Shown here: piece after piece, positions 17,356-25,646 of the stretch
Layout: every line of letters starts with the position of its first letter
How positions within the stretch are numbered: position 1 is the stretch's first letter
Assembly: GCA_028285265.1 (NCBI GenBank)
Contig: JANQPX010000064.1
Location: 1-51,157 of the forward strand
DNA length: 51,157 bases
Reading direction: 5' to 3'
Origin: Geminicoccaceae bacterium
GTDB taxonomy: Bacteria; Pseudomonadota; Alphaproteobacteria; Geminicoccales; Geminicoccaceae
The notes under the pieces: model-generated
Databases searched by the model: none
Told to the model about the DNA's origin: nothing
The model's input: only the letters and a program-made list of their open reading frames with translations
Program-made: the position numbers and the translations under genes

Positions 17356-19230
17356 TTGAGCATAGCAAGTGGCGAGATAAGGCTTACGACGGCGCAGGCG
17401 ATCGTCCGCTATTTGGCCGCTCAATTCATCGAGATCGACGGCGAACGCCAGCGCCTCTGTGGTGGCGGCTTCGGTATCTTTGGCCATGGCAACGTCCCCT
17501 GCCTCGGTGAATCGCTCTATGATCACCGAGACGTGCTACCGCTTTATCGCGGTCAGAACGAGCAGAGCATGGGCTTCGCGGCGGCTGGTTACGCCAAATA
17601 TCATCTTCGCCGGCGCTTCATGTTCTGTACGGCCTCCGCCGGCCCCGGCACAGCCAATCTCTACACGTCAGCGGCTCTCGCCCACGCCAATCGCCTGCCG
17701 ATGTTATTGCTCTGCGGCGATGCCTACACCACGCGGCTGCCTGACCCGGTGCTCCAGCAGCTCGAGCATTTCGGCAATCCCGCCTATGGCCTGAACGACG
17801 GCTTCCAGGCCGTCAGCCGCTATTGGGACCGCATCACTCATCCCGCGCAGGTCATCCAGTCCCTGCCCGCCGCCATCGCCACCATGCTCGATCCCGCAGA
17901 TTGCGGCCCTGCATTTTTAGGGCTGCCCCAGGATGTCCAGGGCTGGGCCTACGACTACCCAACCGAGTTGTTTGAAGAAAAGACCCACCATATCCGCCGG
18001 CAATCCCCCGACAGCAACGAGGTCGCCGCCGCTGCGGCGTTACTGAAGACGTCACAACGTCCGATGATCATTGCTGGCGGGGGTATTCAGTATTCGGGGG
18101 CTGTCGCTGACCTTACAAGTTTTGCTGAGGCCCATCGCATCCCAGTTGTCGAGACCATCGCCGGGCGCGCCAATCTGGTGGCCGATCATCCGCTCAATGT
18201 CGGACCGATCGGCGTCACCGGCTCGGACAGCGCGAATGCCATTGCCGAAAGGGCCGACGTCATTCTCGCGATCGGCACGCGGCTTCAGGACTTCACCACA
18301 GGCTCATGGACAGCCTTCGCCAAGGACGCATGCCTGGTCTCGCTGAACGCTGCTCGCCATGATGCTGGCAAGCACCGCTCACTTCCCGTTGTCGGCGACG
18401 CCAAGCTCGGGATCGAGGCGTTGGGAGCCTGCCTTCAGGACTACCAGGCGCCGGCTGACTGGGCAGAGAACGCGAAGCGCGAAAGAAAAAGTTGGGACGA
18501 TTACGTCGCCGACAACGTCCGGACTGATACCAACCGCCCCAATTCCTACGCTCAGGCCATCGGCGTGGTGAACACGCTATGCGACCCGAAGGACCGAGTG
18601 GTTGCCGCGGCCGGCGGTCTGCCAGCCGAGGTCACCGCGAATTGGCGAACGCTGGATATTGGCACGGTCGATGTGGAGTTCGGTTTTTCCTGCATGGGCT
18701 ACGAGATCGCGGGTGGCTGGGGGGCCAGGATCGCCCAGAGCGAGAAGGAGCCGGATCAGGACACGATCGTCTTTTGTGGCGATGGCTCCTATCTCTTGAT
18801 GAATTCGGACATTTACTCCTCGGTGCTCACGCAGAAAAAGCTGATCATCCTGGTGCTCGACAACGGCGGTTTCGCTGTCATCAACAAGCTGCAGAACGGC
18901 ACCGGCAATGAGAGTTTCAACTGCCTGTTCTCCGACTGCCCGACCGTGCCCGAGGCATTCGCCGTCGACTTCGAGGCGCATGCGCGCGCCATGGGGGCGA
19001 ACGCCGAGGCGGTCGCCAATCCTGCGGAACTCGCCGACGCCTTCAAGCGGGCGAAGGCCAGTGACAAGACGTCCGTAATCGTCATGAACGTTGATGCCTA
19101 TGAAGGCTGGACCACCCGGGGGCATGCTTGGTGGGAGGTAGGCACGCCGGCAGTCTCCGAGCATGAAAAGGTGCGCGAAGCGCATCGAGACTGGGAAGCC
19201 GGTCGTGACCGTCAGCGGAAGGGGGTCTGA
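17356..19230 (+). CDS. iolD: trihydroxycyclohexanedione hydrolase IolD
   Basis: A 624-residue thiamine-diphosphate enzyme that opens the ring of 3D-(3,5/4)-trihydroxycyclohexane-1,2-dione to 5-deoxy-glucuronate in inositol catabolism. The N-terminal half has CGGGFGIFGHGNV and YRGQNEQSMGFAAAGYAK, which carries the catalytic-type Glu. The TPP/Mg motif GDGSYLLMNSDIY begins near residue 475 and ends in DNGGFAVINKLQNG. Length and text fit IolD rather than acetolactate synthase. The true start is TTG at 17356-17358 with GGGAGG five bases upstream; an ATG-free extension to 17167 would cross the operator. Its TGA overlaps the iolC ATG as TGATG. Confidence 0.93.
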   Translation: MSIASGEIRLTTAQAIVRYLAAQFIEIDGERQRLCGGGFGIFGHGNVPCLGESLYDHRDVLPLYRGQNEQSMGFAAAGYAKYHLRRRFMFCTASAGPGTANLYTSAALAHANRLPMLLLCGDAYTTRLPDPVLQQLEHFGNPAYGLNDGFQAVSRYWDRITHPAQVIQSLPAAIATMLDPADCGPAFLGLPQDVQGWAYDYPTELFEEKTHHIRRQSPDSNEVAAAAALLKTSQRPMIIAGGGIQYSGAVADLTSFAEAHRIPVVETIAGRANLVADHPLNVGPIGVTGSDSANAIAERADVILAIGTRLQDFTTGSWTAFAKDACLVSLNAARHDAGKHRSLPVVGDAKLGIEALGACLQDYQAPADWAENAKRERKSWDDYVADNVRTDTNRPNSYAQAIGVVNTLCDPKDRVVAAAGGLPAEVTANWRTLDIGTVDVEFGFSCMGYEIAGGWGARIAQSEKEPDQDTIVFCGDGSYLLMNSDIYSSVLTQKKLIILVLDNGGFAVINKLQNGTGNESFNCLFSDCPTVPEAFAVDFEAHARAMGANAEAVANPAELADAFKRAKASDKTSVIVMNVDAYEGWTTRGHAWWEVGTPAVSEHEKVREAHRDWEAGRDRQRKGV

Positions 19231-20192
19231 TGGCCGCAGCAGAGCTCTTCTGTAACCGATCCAACACGTTTTTGGTCATCGGCAGGGCAGGCATGGATTT
19301 CATGCCGACAGAGCAGGGCGTTCGTGCCGAAGACTGTGAACTGTTCGCAGCCGGGCTCGGCGGGTCGTCGGCTAACATCTCAGCTGGCTTGGTCAAGCAG
19401 GGCTGCGGTGCAGCCATTGTGACGCCCGTCTCCGATGATCTGGTTGGCCGTTTTTGCATCAAGCAGCTTGAGCGCTACGGTGTTGACACCCGTTTCGTCA
19501 CTAAGGTTGGTGGCGAATTTCGGAACTCGCTCGCGGTTTATGACCTTCAGGAAACCGTTATCTATCGGAATGGTGCCGCCGATTTTCAGCTGTTGGAAGA
19601 CGACATCGCGAAGCCGGATTACGACGCCTATGCAGGGCTGATCACTACGGGCACGGTGCTCGCCGCCGAGCCGTCTCGTTCGTCGGCGTTTGCGGCATTC
19701 GATAAAGCCAGAGACGCCCGTCTTCCACTGATCTTCGATGTCGATTATCGGCCTTACTCCTGGACGTCGGCGGAGGAAGCGTCCGACGTCTATTCCCTTG
19801 CCGCCGCCTATTGCGATGTGATCATTGGCAATGATGACGAATTCGGTTTCATGGCAGGGAATCGCGATCAAGGCCTGGATAAGGCGAAATCTCTCGTGGC
19901 GGATGGAGCGACGATCGTCGTCTACAAAATGGGCGAGAAGGGCTCGATTACCTTGACCAAGGATGACGAGTTCAGGACAGGCATTTACCCGGTCGAAGCC
20001 CTAAAGCCTAATGGTGCTGGCGACGCCTTCATGGCTGGACTGATGGCTTCTCTAGTCCAGGGTCTGGACCTCCCAGAGGCCGTCGATCGCGGCTCGGCTG
20101 CTGCCGCCATCACCGTTTCCGGAGTCGGCTGCGCTCAGGCCATGCCGACCACATCGGAACTTGATCGATTCCTGGCCGAACGATCGGCCTGA
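19230..20192 (+). CDS. iolC: 5-dehydro-2-deoxygluconokinase-like PfkB kinase (IolC)
   Basis: A 320-residue PfkB/ribokinase-family sugar kinase. GLGGSSANISAGLVKQG near residue 45 is the first PfkB signature, and NGAGDAFMAGL near 270 contains the catalytic Asp and anion hole. In the pathway it phosphorylates 2-deoxy-5-keto-gluconate. The gene starts one base inside the iolD stop codon and is followed after 25 bases by iolB, so it is certainly in the same operon. PfkB enzymes are hard to separate by motif, so the substrate comes from context. Confidence 0.87.
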   Translation: MAAAELFCNRSNTFLVIGRAGMDFMPTEQGVRAEDCELFAAGLGGSSANISAGLVKQGCGAAIVTPVSDDLVGRFCIKQLERYGVDTRFVTKVGGEFRNSLAVYDLQETVIYRNGAADFQLLEDDIAKPDYDAYAGLITTGTVLAAEPSRSSAFAAFDKARDARLPLIFDVDYRPYSWTSAEEASDVYSLAAAYCDVIIGNDDEFGFMAGNRDQGLDKAKSLVADGATIVVYKMGEKGSITLTKDDEFRTGIYPVEALKPNGAGDAFMAGLMASLVQGLDLPEAVDRGSAAAAITVSGVGCAQAMPTTSELDRFLAERSA

Positions 20193-20217
20193 TCCCCAAC
20201 ATGCGAGGAGCTCTCTT

Positions 20218-21060
20218 TTGCATATCGCGCCCTATGACAACCAGAACAAACCGATCGTCGACGTCGATGACGGCACCGTGCCGCTCAATTATTTCAACAT
20301 TGTCAAACTGACCAGGGGGCAGAGCTTTACTTATCAGGTGCCGGGTTACGAGACCTGCATCGTCCCCGCGACCGGCAGTGTCGACGTCAATGTCGAGAGC
20401 ATGCGTTTCGAAAATCTCGGCGGCCGCGGCGTCGATGTCTGGGACGGCGAACCCGAAGGCGTCTATGTGCCCACAGGCGCCAACGCCGAGATGGTGTGTG
20501 TCTCCGACAAGACCGAAGTCTTTGTCGCTGGCGCCAAGTATGACGAGGTGCTGGAGCCGTTCGACGTGCGTTCTGATGGGCTCGATCTCGTCCAATATGG
20601 CTCGGACGACACCAAGACTCACCGCAAAATCAAGCACATTCTCGGCCAGAAACAGGCGGGGAAGGTGGGTCGCCTCCTGGTCTCCGAACTTTTCACCGTG
20701 GGCGCCGGCGGCTGGTCCGGCTTTCCCAGTCATAAGCATGACACCGATCGCCTGCCGGATGAGACCCGTCACGACGAGACCTACAATTTTCGCTTCCGGC
20801 CCAACCATGGCTCCGGCGTGCAGATGCTGCAGCGAGAGGATGGCAAATCGGGTGACGCCTATCACATCGTCGACGGCTCCACGATCTGCCTCGACAACGG
20901 CTATCACCCCTGCTGCGCGTTGCCGGGCTACGAAATGTACTACTTCACCATTCTCGGCGGCCTATCGCAGCGCTCACTGGTGCAGTTTTTCCAGCCGAGT
21001 CATGCCTACCAGATCGAGACGATTCCAGGCATCAAAGATATGATCGCCAAGTTCAAATGA
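20218..21060 (+). CDS. iolB: 5-deoxy-glucuronate isomerase IolB
   Basis: A 280-residue bicupin isomerase that converts 5-deoxy-glucuronate to 2-deoxy-5-keto-gluconate. Family text includes the metal-binding SHKHD and DETYNFRF, then GYHPCCALPGYEMYYF near the C-terminus. The start is TTG at 20218-20220 with GAGGAG seven bases upstream; an upstream TTG at 20161 lies inside iolC and is unlikely. The stop overlaps the aldolase start as ATGA. A decayed second copy of the C-terminal part lies at 10943-11094. Confidence 0.9.
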   Translation: MHIAPYDNQNKPIVDVDDGTVPLNYFNIVKLTRGQSFTYQVPGYETCIVPATGSVDVNVESMRFENLGGRGVDVWDGEPEGVYVPTGANAEMVCVSDKTEVFVAGAKYDEVLEPFDVRSDGLDLVQYGSDDTKTHRKIKHILGQKQAGKVGRLLVSELFTVGAGGWSGFPSHKHDTDRLPDETRHDETYNFRFRPNHGSGVQMLQREDGKSGDAYHIVDGSTICLDNGYHPCCALPGYEMYYFTILGGLSQRSLVQFFQPSHAYQIETIPGIKDMIAKFK

Positions 21061-21899
21061 GGGCTACACTGGCCCAGGTTCTGCAGCCCGCCCTCGCGGA
21101 GGGCTATGCGGTGCCGGGCTTGGTCTGTCTAGGCTGGGAGGACATGCGCGCCTATGTCGCCGCCGCCGAGGCCGAACGCGCGCCGGTCATTCTGCAAGCA
21201 GGTCCCGGATGCCGCAAGCACACGCCCCTTCCAGTGTTGGCATCGATGTTTGGCCATCTTGCCGATGAGGCCTCCGTTCCGGTCGTCATGCATCTCGATC
21301 ACGGCTACACGCTCGATGAATGCCGGCAAGCGATCGACCTTGGCTTCACCTCGGTGATGTTCGACGGATCAATGAAACCGCTCCAGCAGAACATCGACGA
21401 AACCGCTGAGATTACGGCGCTGGCCCATGGGGCAGGCATCTCCTCTGAGGGTGAGATAGGGTTCGTCGGTTATGCCGATGGCGACGACTCGGCTGGCACC
21501 CAACCCGATGAGGCAGCACGGTTCGCAAGCGGCACCAGCGTCGACGCGATGGCGATCTCGATCGGCAATGTGCATCTGCAGCAGGATCATGGCAGTGGTC
21601 TCGATGAAACGGCCCTTCGGGCGATCGAGGACATCACCGACATCCCACTGGTCATCCACGGCGGCTCGGGCGTGCCCGTGGATCAGCGAAAGCGTCTGTC
21701 GGCAGGTTCAGCGATCTGTAAATTCAACATCGGCACCGAATTGCGCCAAGTCTTCGGCCGCTCAGTCCGCGCGTCGCTGGAAGAGCATCCCGATCTTTTC
21801 GACCGTATCGCGATCCTGAGGCCATCGGAGCCTGAGATCGAGGCGACGGCACGCGCCATCTTCCAAGCGCTGGGCGCAGCGGGAAGATCACCAGTCTAA
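21057..21899 (+). CDS. class II aldolase, IolJ-like
   Basis: A 280-residue member of the class II fructose-bisphosphate/tagatose-bisphosphate aldolase family. Zinc- and substrate-site motifs are present: MHLDHGYTLDEC, SSEGEIG, the FDGSMKP loop and VIHGGSGVP. As the last gene of the iolD-C-B operon it should cleave 6-phospho-5-dehydro-2-deoxygluconate to dihydroxyacetone phosphate and malonate semialdehyde, as IolJ does in Bacillus. No methylmalonate-semialdehyde dehydrogenase (IolA) follows, so that step must be encoded elsewhere. The start overlaps iolB by four bases. Confidence 0.88.
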   Translation: MRATLAQVLQPALAEGYAVPGLVCLGWEDMRAYVAAAEAERAPVILQAGPGCRKHTPLPVLASMFGHLADEASVPVVMHLDHGYTLDECRQAIDLGFTSVMFDGSMKPLQQNIDETAEITALAHGAGISSEGEIGFVGYADGDDSAGTQPDEAARFASGTSVDAMAISIGNVHLQQDHGSGLDETALRAIEDITDIPLVIHGGSGVPVDQRKRLSAGSAICKFNIGTELRQVFGRSVRASLEEHPDLFDRIAILRPSEPEIEATARAIFQALGAAGRSPV

Positions 21900-22385
21900 G
21901 CTCTGTCGAACTTTGAACTGAATTCTTTGTGACAAGGGGCTGTTCTGCATTGATATTGTGAAGTTTTCGTGCAGGGGCTGCGTTTCCAGGAGGTCTATTC
22001 TGGCCGCATGATTTACGGTTTATACCGGTGACATCCTTTATAGGTTGTCGGGTATGAAGGGGTTCGACGCGTCCTTCCTTCGTCAGTCATCGAAAGGATC
22101 GGCCAGACATTCGTGAGCTTGCTCAAGCAAATGACGAACGAGAACGCTCACCCCATTGGACTCTGTCGAGACGAGCCTAACTCGATGCTGTCATAAACTG
22201 GGATGACAGGGGGACAAAACCACAACCACTGTCATGCAAAATCAGCGAAATTATTCAAAATAGATTTCGGCAATGGATGATGACAGGCAATAGTCGAGCA
22301 AGTAAAGAAGCTAAAATTGACTGAATGCTACGGAAAATTCCATGCCTTGAGGCCACACATTGAAGACAGGGTTTGTCTCAAAACA
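21900..22385. other. intergenic region between iol operon and lipB
   Basis: No gene is supported in this stretch. It is more A/T-rich than its surroundings and contains the inverted CTGTCAT repeats described separately. It marks the border between the accessory inositol region and core genes. Confidence 0.5.
22188..22286. repeat. four copies of CTGTCAT in alternating orientation
   Basis: CTGTCAT occurs at 22188-22194 and 22229-22235, and its complement ATGACAG at 22203-22209 and 22280-22286. The first pair forms a 7-bp stem with an 8-base loop. The second pair is 44 bases apart. This may be a regulatory site or a hairpin at the end of the iol operon; chance is not excluded for 7-mers. Confidence 0.35.
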
Positions 22386-23069
22386 CTAGGTTGCAAAGAC
22401 CGCCTCAAACGTCTCTTGCAATGCGCTATCGAGCGTCGCCATTGTCGCATCTGCCCCAAGTTGTTTGATTGAAGTTACCCCGTGCTGACTGATGCCGCAG
22501 GGGACGATCGATTCGAAGTGTTGAAGGTCAGGGGCGAGGTTGATGGAAAGGCCATGATAGGTAATCCAACGCCTGACGCGGACACCGATGGCGGCGATTT
22601 TATCTTCTCGGCCATCCCCATGGGCCACCCAAATGCCAACACGGCCGTCCCGCCGCTCACCGTCGATGCCAAACGCCTTCAAGGTCAAAATGATCCATTC
22701 TTCGAGTTGCCAAATATAGCGTCTCAGATCTTGGCCACGCTTTCTCAAGTCGAGCATCACATAAGCGATGCGTTGGCCGGGGCCGTGATAGGTATACTGG
22801 CCACCGCGACCGGCATGGAAAACGGGAAAGCGTTCGGGATCGATGAGATCCTCAGTCCTCGCACTTGTTCCTGATGTGATGAGCGGCGGATGTTCGAGGA
22901 ACCAAATCAGCTCACCAGCACTGCCTTTGTGGATGGCTTCGACGCGTTTCTCCATAAAATCCAGTGCCTCAGGGTAGGGGATCAGTTCATCACTTATCCG
23001 CCAATCCGGCAAAGATTGAGGCAAGTTGGCACTGGATTGCGTTGATCCACTTGTAAGGGGAGGCGTCAT
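22386..23069 (-). CDS. lipB: octanoyl-ACP:protein octanoyltransferase LipB
   Basis: A 227-residue enzyme that moves octanoyl groups from acyl carrier protein to the lipoyl domains of 2-oxoacid dehydrogenases and the glycine cleavage H protein. The family signature GRGGQYTYHGPGQ is at about 87-99. The catalytic Lys lies in EDKIAAIGVRV and the catalytic Cys in IVPCGIS. Length is normal for alphaproteobacterial LipB. It is a single gene facing away from tRNA-Leu. Confidence 0.96.
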   Translation of the reverse strand: MTPPLTSGSTQSSANLPQSLPDWRISDELIPYPEALDFMEKRVEAIHKGSAGELIWFLEHPPLITSGTSARTEDLIDPERFPVFHAGRGGQYTYHGPGQRIAYVMLDLRKRGQDLRRYIWQLEEWIILTLKAFGIDGERRDGRVGIWVAHGDGREDKIAAIGVRVRRWITYHGLSINLAPDLQHFESIVPCGISQHGVTSIKQLGADATMATLDSALQETFEAVFAT

Positions 23070-23115
23070 TTGCTATGTGCCCTTGATCGGTCGCCTGTTA
23101 AGGCATGCCGAGTGT

Positions 23116-23202
23116 GCGGTCGTGGCGGAACTGGTAGACGCGCAGCGTTGAGGTCGCTGTCCCAGAAATGGGGTGGAAGTTCGAGTCTTCTCGACCGCAC
23201 CA
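23116..23202 (+). tRNA. tRNA-Leu (anticodon GAG)
   Basis: An 87-base class II tRNA with encoded CCA. The acceptor stem GCGGTCG pairs with CGACCGC. The anticodon stem CAGCG/CGCTG encloses the loop TTGAGGT, giving anticodon GAG for CUC/CUU leucine codons. A long variable arm (TGTCCCAGAAATGGGGT) and a T-arm with GTTCGAGTC follow. Confidence 0.95.
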
Positions 23203-23346
23203 TCTTTTCTCTCGCAATCATCGAGTTCACTGGGTTGAACACATACCGTCTTTGCACGAGGTGACGGGTGCTTTCAATCGCTCTGGATATTCCGCTGGTG
23301 TGGACTATCCACATGTCTATAGTGGGGCTTCGCAACAACGATTTGA

Positions 23347-25632
23347 ATGGGTGATGCCATGGCAGACCAGCTTGGCGAGGATGCGCTCGACTATCATCGA
23401 CGGCCTGTGCCGGGCAAGCTTTCCGTCGTGGCCACGAAGCCGCTCGCGACGCAGCGCGATCTTGCACTTGCCTATTCGCCGGGTGTAGCGACCGCATCGT
23501 CGGTCATTGCTGAGCGCCCAGCAGAAGCGGCCAATCTCACCGCGAGAGGCAATCTAGTTGGTGTGGTCACCAACGGCACGGCGGTGTTGGGCTTGGGCTC
23601 GATTGGTCCTTTGGGGGCTAAGCCCGTCATGGAAGGCAAGGCTGTCCTCTTCAAGAAGTTTGCGGGCATTGATGCTTTTGACATTGAGTTGGATGAGACC
23701 GATGTCGACAAGCTTGTGGACATCATCGCAGCCATGGAGCCCACCTTCGGTGCCATCAATCTCGAAGACATCAAGGCACCTGAGTGTTTCGAGTTGGAAC
23801 GGCGTCTTCGGGAACGTATGCGCATTCCCGTTTTCCACGATGATCAACATGGAACCGCGATCATTGTCGCCGCTGCCATCCTGAACGGCTTGGAATTGCT
23901 CGGAAAGGAATTGGCAACGGTATCTTTGGTGGCGTCCGGTGCAGGAGCTGCCTCGCTTGCCTGTCTTGATCATCTGATCGCGTTGGGGCTTCGCCCTCAG
24001 AACATCACGGTGGTCGACATTGAAGGGGTGGTCTACGAGGGGCGTGAAGCCCTGATGGATCCTTACAAGGAGCGGTTCGCGCGGGTAACCGACGAACGCA
24101 CGCTTGCGGAGGCGGTCGTCGGTCGTGATGTTTTCTTGGGACTGTCGGCACCAAGGATTCTGACGAAGGGCATGGTCAAAACCATGGCGAGCAAGCCTTT
24201 GATCCTGGCCCTTGCCAATCCCGTGTCCGAGATAAGTCCGGAAGATGCCCGTGAAGCGGCCCCGGATGCGATCATTGCAACCGGGCGCAGCGACTATCCG
24301 AACCAAGTCAATAATGTCATCTGCTTTCCTTTCATTTTCCGCGGGGCTTTGGATGTCGGGGCGACGACGATCAATCGCGACATGATGATCGCCTGCACCA
24401 ATGCGATTGCCGATCTGGCGAAAACCGCAGCGCCCGAAACAGTGGCTGCTGCGTATGGTCTCTCCAATCTCAATTTTGGCCCTGAGTGCATCATCCCGAA
24501 GCCGTTCGATCCAAGACTGGCTGTCGAACTGCCCGCCGCTGTCGCGGAAGCAGCGATGGAGAGTGGCGTTGCTGCGCGACCGATCATTCATATGAAGACC
24601 TACCGCGAGCAGCTCTCGCAGTTCGTTTTTCGATCAGGTTTCATCATGAAGCCGATTTTCGAGCGCGCGCGCGAGCGGCCTATGCGCGTTGTGTTTGGCG
24701 ACGGGGAAGAGTTTCGTGTCTTGCGAGCCGTCCAGGCTCTTGTGCAGGACGGCATGGTGAAGCCTATTTTGATTGGACGGCCCGACGTCATCAAAACGCG
24801 GATCGAGCGGCTGGGGCTCCAATTGGACTTGGAGCGGGATGTCGAGCTCTGCAATCCGCAAAGCGATCCGCGCTATAATGATTACGTCGCTCATTATCGT
24901 GAGCGACGCGGACGGCGTGGCGTCACGCCAGTAGCGGCGCGCGAGATCATCAGAACGCGCTCGACCGCGATCGCTGCCGTTATGGTCGATCGTGGGGAAG
25001 CGGATGCGATGATCGTCGGGCCGACCGGGCGCTTCGTGAATCACCTCAATGAAATCAAAGGCGTATTGGGCCTGCGTTTTGACATGCATGACATGTCGAC
25101 GCTGCATCTCGTCATCCTTGAAAACCGTCCGCTTTTCTTTGCTGACACCTATGTCACCTATGATCCAAGTGCGGAGGAGTTAGCCGAGACCACGGTTCGC
25201 GCTGCCGACATGGTGAAGTGGTTCGGCATCCAGCCCCGGGTCGCCTTGCTTGCCCATTCGAACTTTGGCTCACGCGAAAGCCCGACGGCCAATAAGATGC
25301 GGGAGGTTTTGACATTGGTGCGCGACCGAGCGCCTGAGCTTGAGGTCGATGGGGAGATGCACGCCGACACGGCGCTCTCCGCCAGCATCCGCGAGACAAT
25401 TCTTCCGGACTCGACGTTGAAGGGCGATGCCAATCTCCTGGTCATGCCGGATTTGGATGCAGCGAATATCGCGTTCAATCTCATCAAGGCGGCTACCGAT
25501 TCAGTCTCGGTCGGTCCCATCCTTATGGGACCAGCCAAGCCTGCCCACATCGTCACCCCCTCGGTGACTGCACGCGGCATCATTAATCTTGCTGCTGTTG
25601 CTGCCGTCGAAGCGCAGGCCTTTAGCGCTTAG
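23347..25632 (+). CDS. maeB: NADP-type malic enzyme with C-terminal phosphotransacetylase-like domain
   Basis: A 761-residue MaeB/TME-type malic enzyme that oxidatively decarboxylates malate to pyruvate. The malic domain (1 to about 430) shows PGKLSVVATKPL, the substrate-binding AYSPGVA, FHDDQHGTA for the metal site, and LVASGAGAASLACLD for nucleotide. The C-terminal half (from about 435) resembles phosphate acetyltransferase (ARERPMRVVFGDGEE, MLVD-type repeats, PDLDAANIAFNL). In rhizobial enzymes this part has a regulatory role. Start may be this ATG or the one at 23359, as both are in frame. Fourteen bases separate it from mgtE. Confidence 0.94.
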   Translation: MGDAMADQLGEDALDYHRRPVPGKLSVVATKPLATQRDLALAYSPGVATASSVIAERPAEAANLTARGNLVGVVTNGTAVLGLGSIGPLGAKPVMEGKAVLFKKFAGIDAFDIELDETDVDKLVDIIAAMEPTFGAINLEDIKAPECFELERRLRERMRIPVFHDDQHGTAIIVAAAILNGLELLGKELATVSLVASGAGAASLACLDHLIALGLRPQNITVVDIEGVVYEGREALMDPYKERFARVTDERTLAEAVVGRDVFLGLSAPRILTKGMVKTMASKPLILALANPVSEISPEDAREAAPDAIIATGRSDYPNQVNNVICFPFIFRGALDVGATTINRDMMIACTNAIADLAKTAAPETVAAAYGLSNLNFGPECIIPKPFDPRLAVELPAAVAEAAMESGVAARPIIHMKTYREQLSQFVFRSGFIMKPIFERARERPMRVVFGDGEEFRVLRAVQALVQDGMVKPILIGRPDVIKTRIERLGLQLDLERDVELCNPQSDPRYNDYVAHYRERRGRRGVTPVAAREIIRTRSTAIAAVMVDRGEADAMIVGPTGRFVNHLNEIKGVLGLRFDMHDMSTLHLVILENRPLFFADTYVTYDPSAEELAETTVRAADMVKWFGIQPRVALLAHSNFGSRESPTANKMREVLTLVRDRAPELEVDGEMHADTALSASIRETILPDSTLKGDANLLVMPDLDAANIAFNLIKAATDSVSVGPILMGPAKPAHIVTPSVTARGIINLAAVAAVEAQAFSA

Positions 25633-25646
25633 GGGTTCAAGCGCCG

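Noticed and set aside
23554..24591. 345-residue open frame opposite maeB
   Set aside because: It is a shadow of the malic enzyme domain, with no recognisable fold and no ribosome site.
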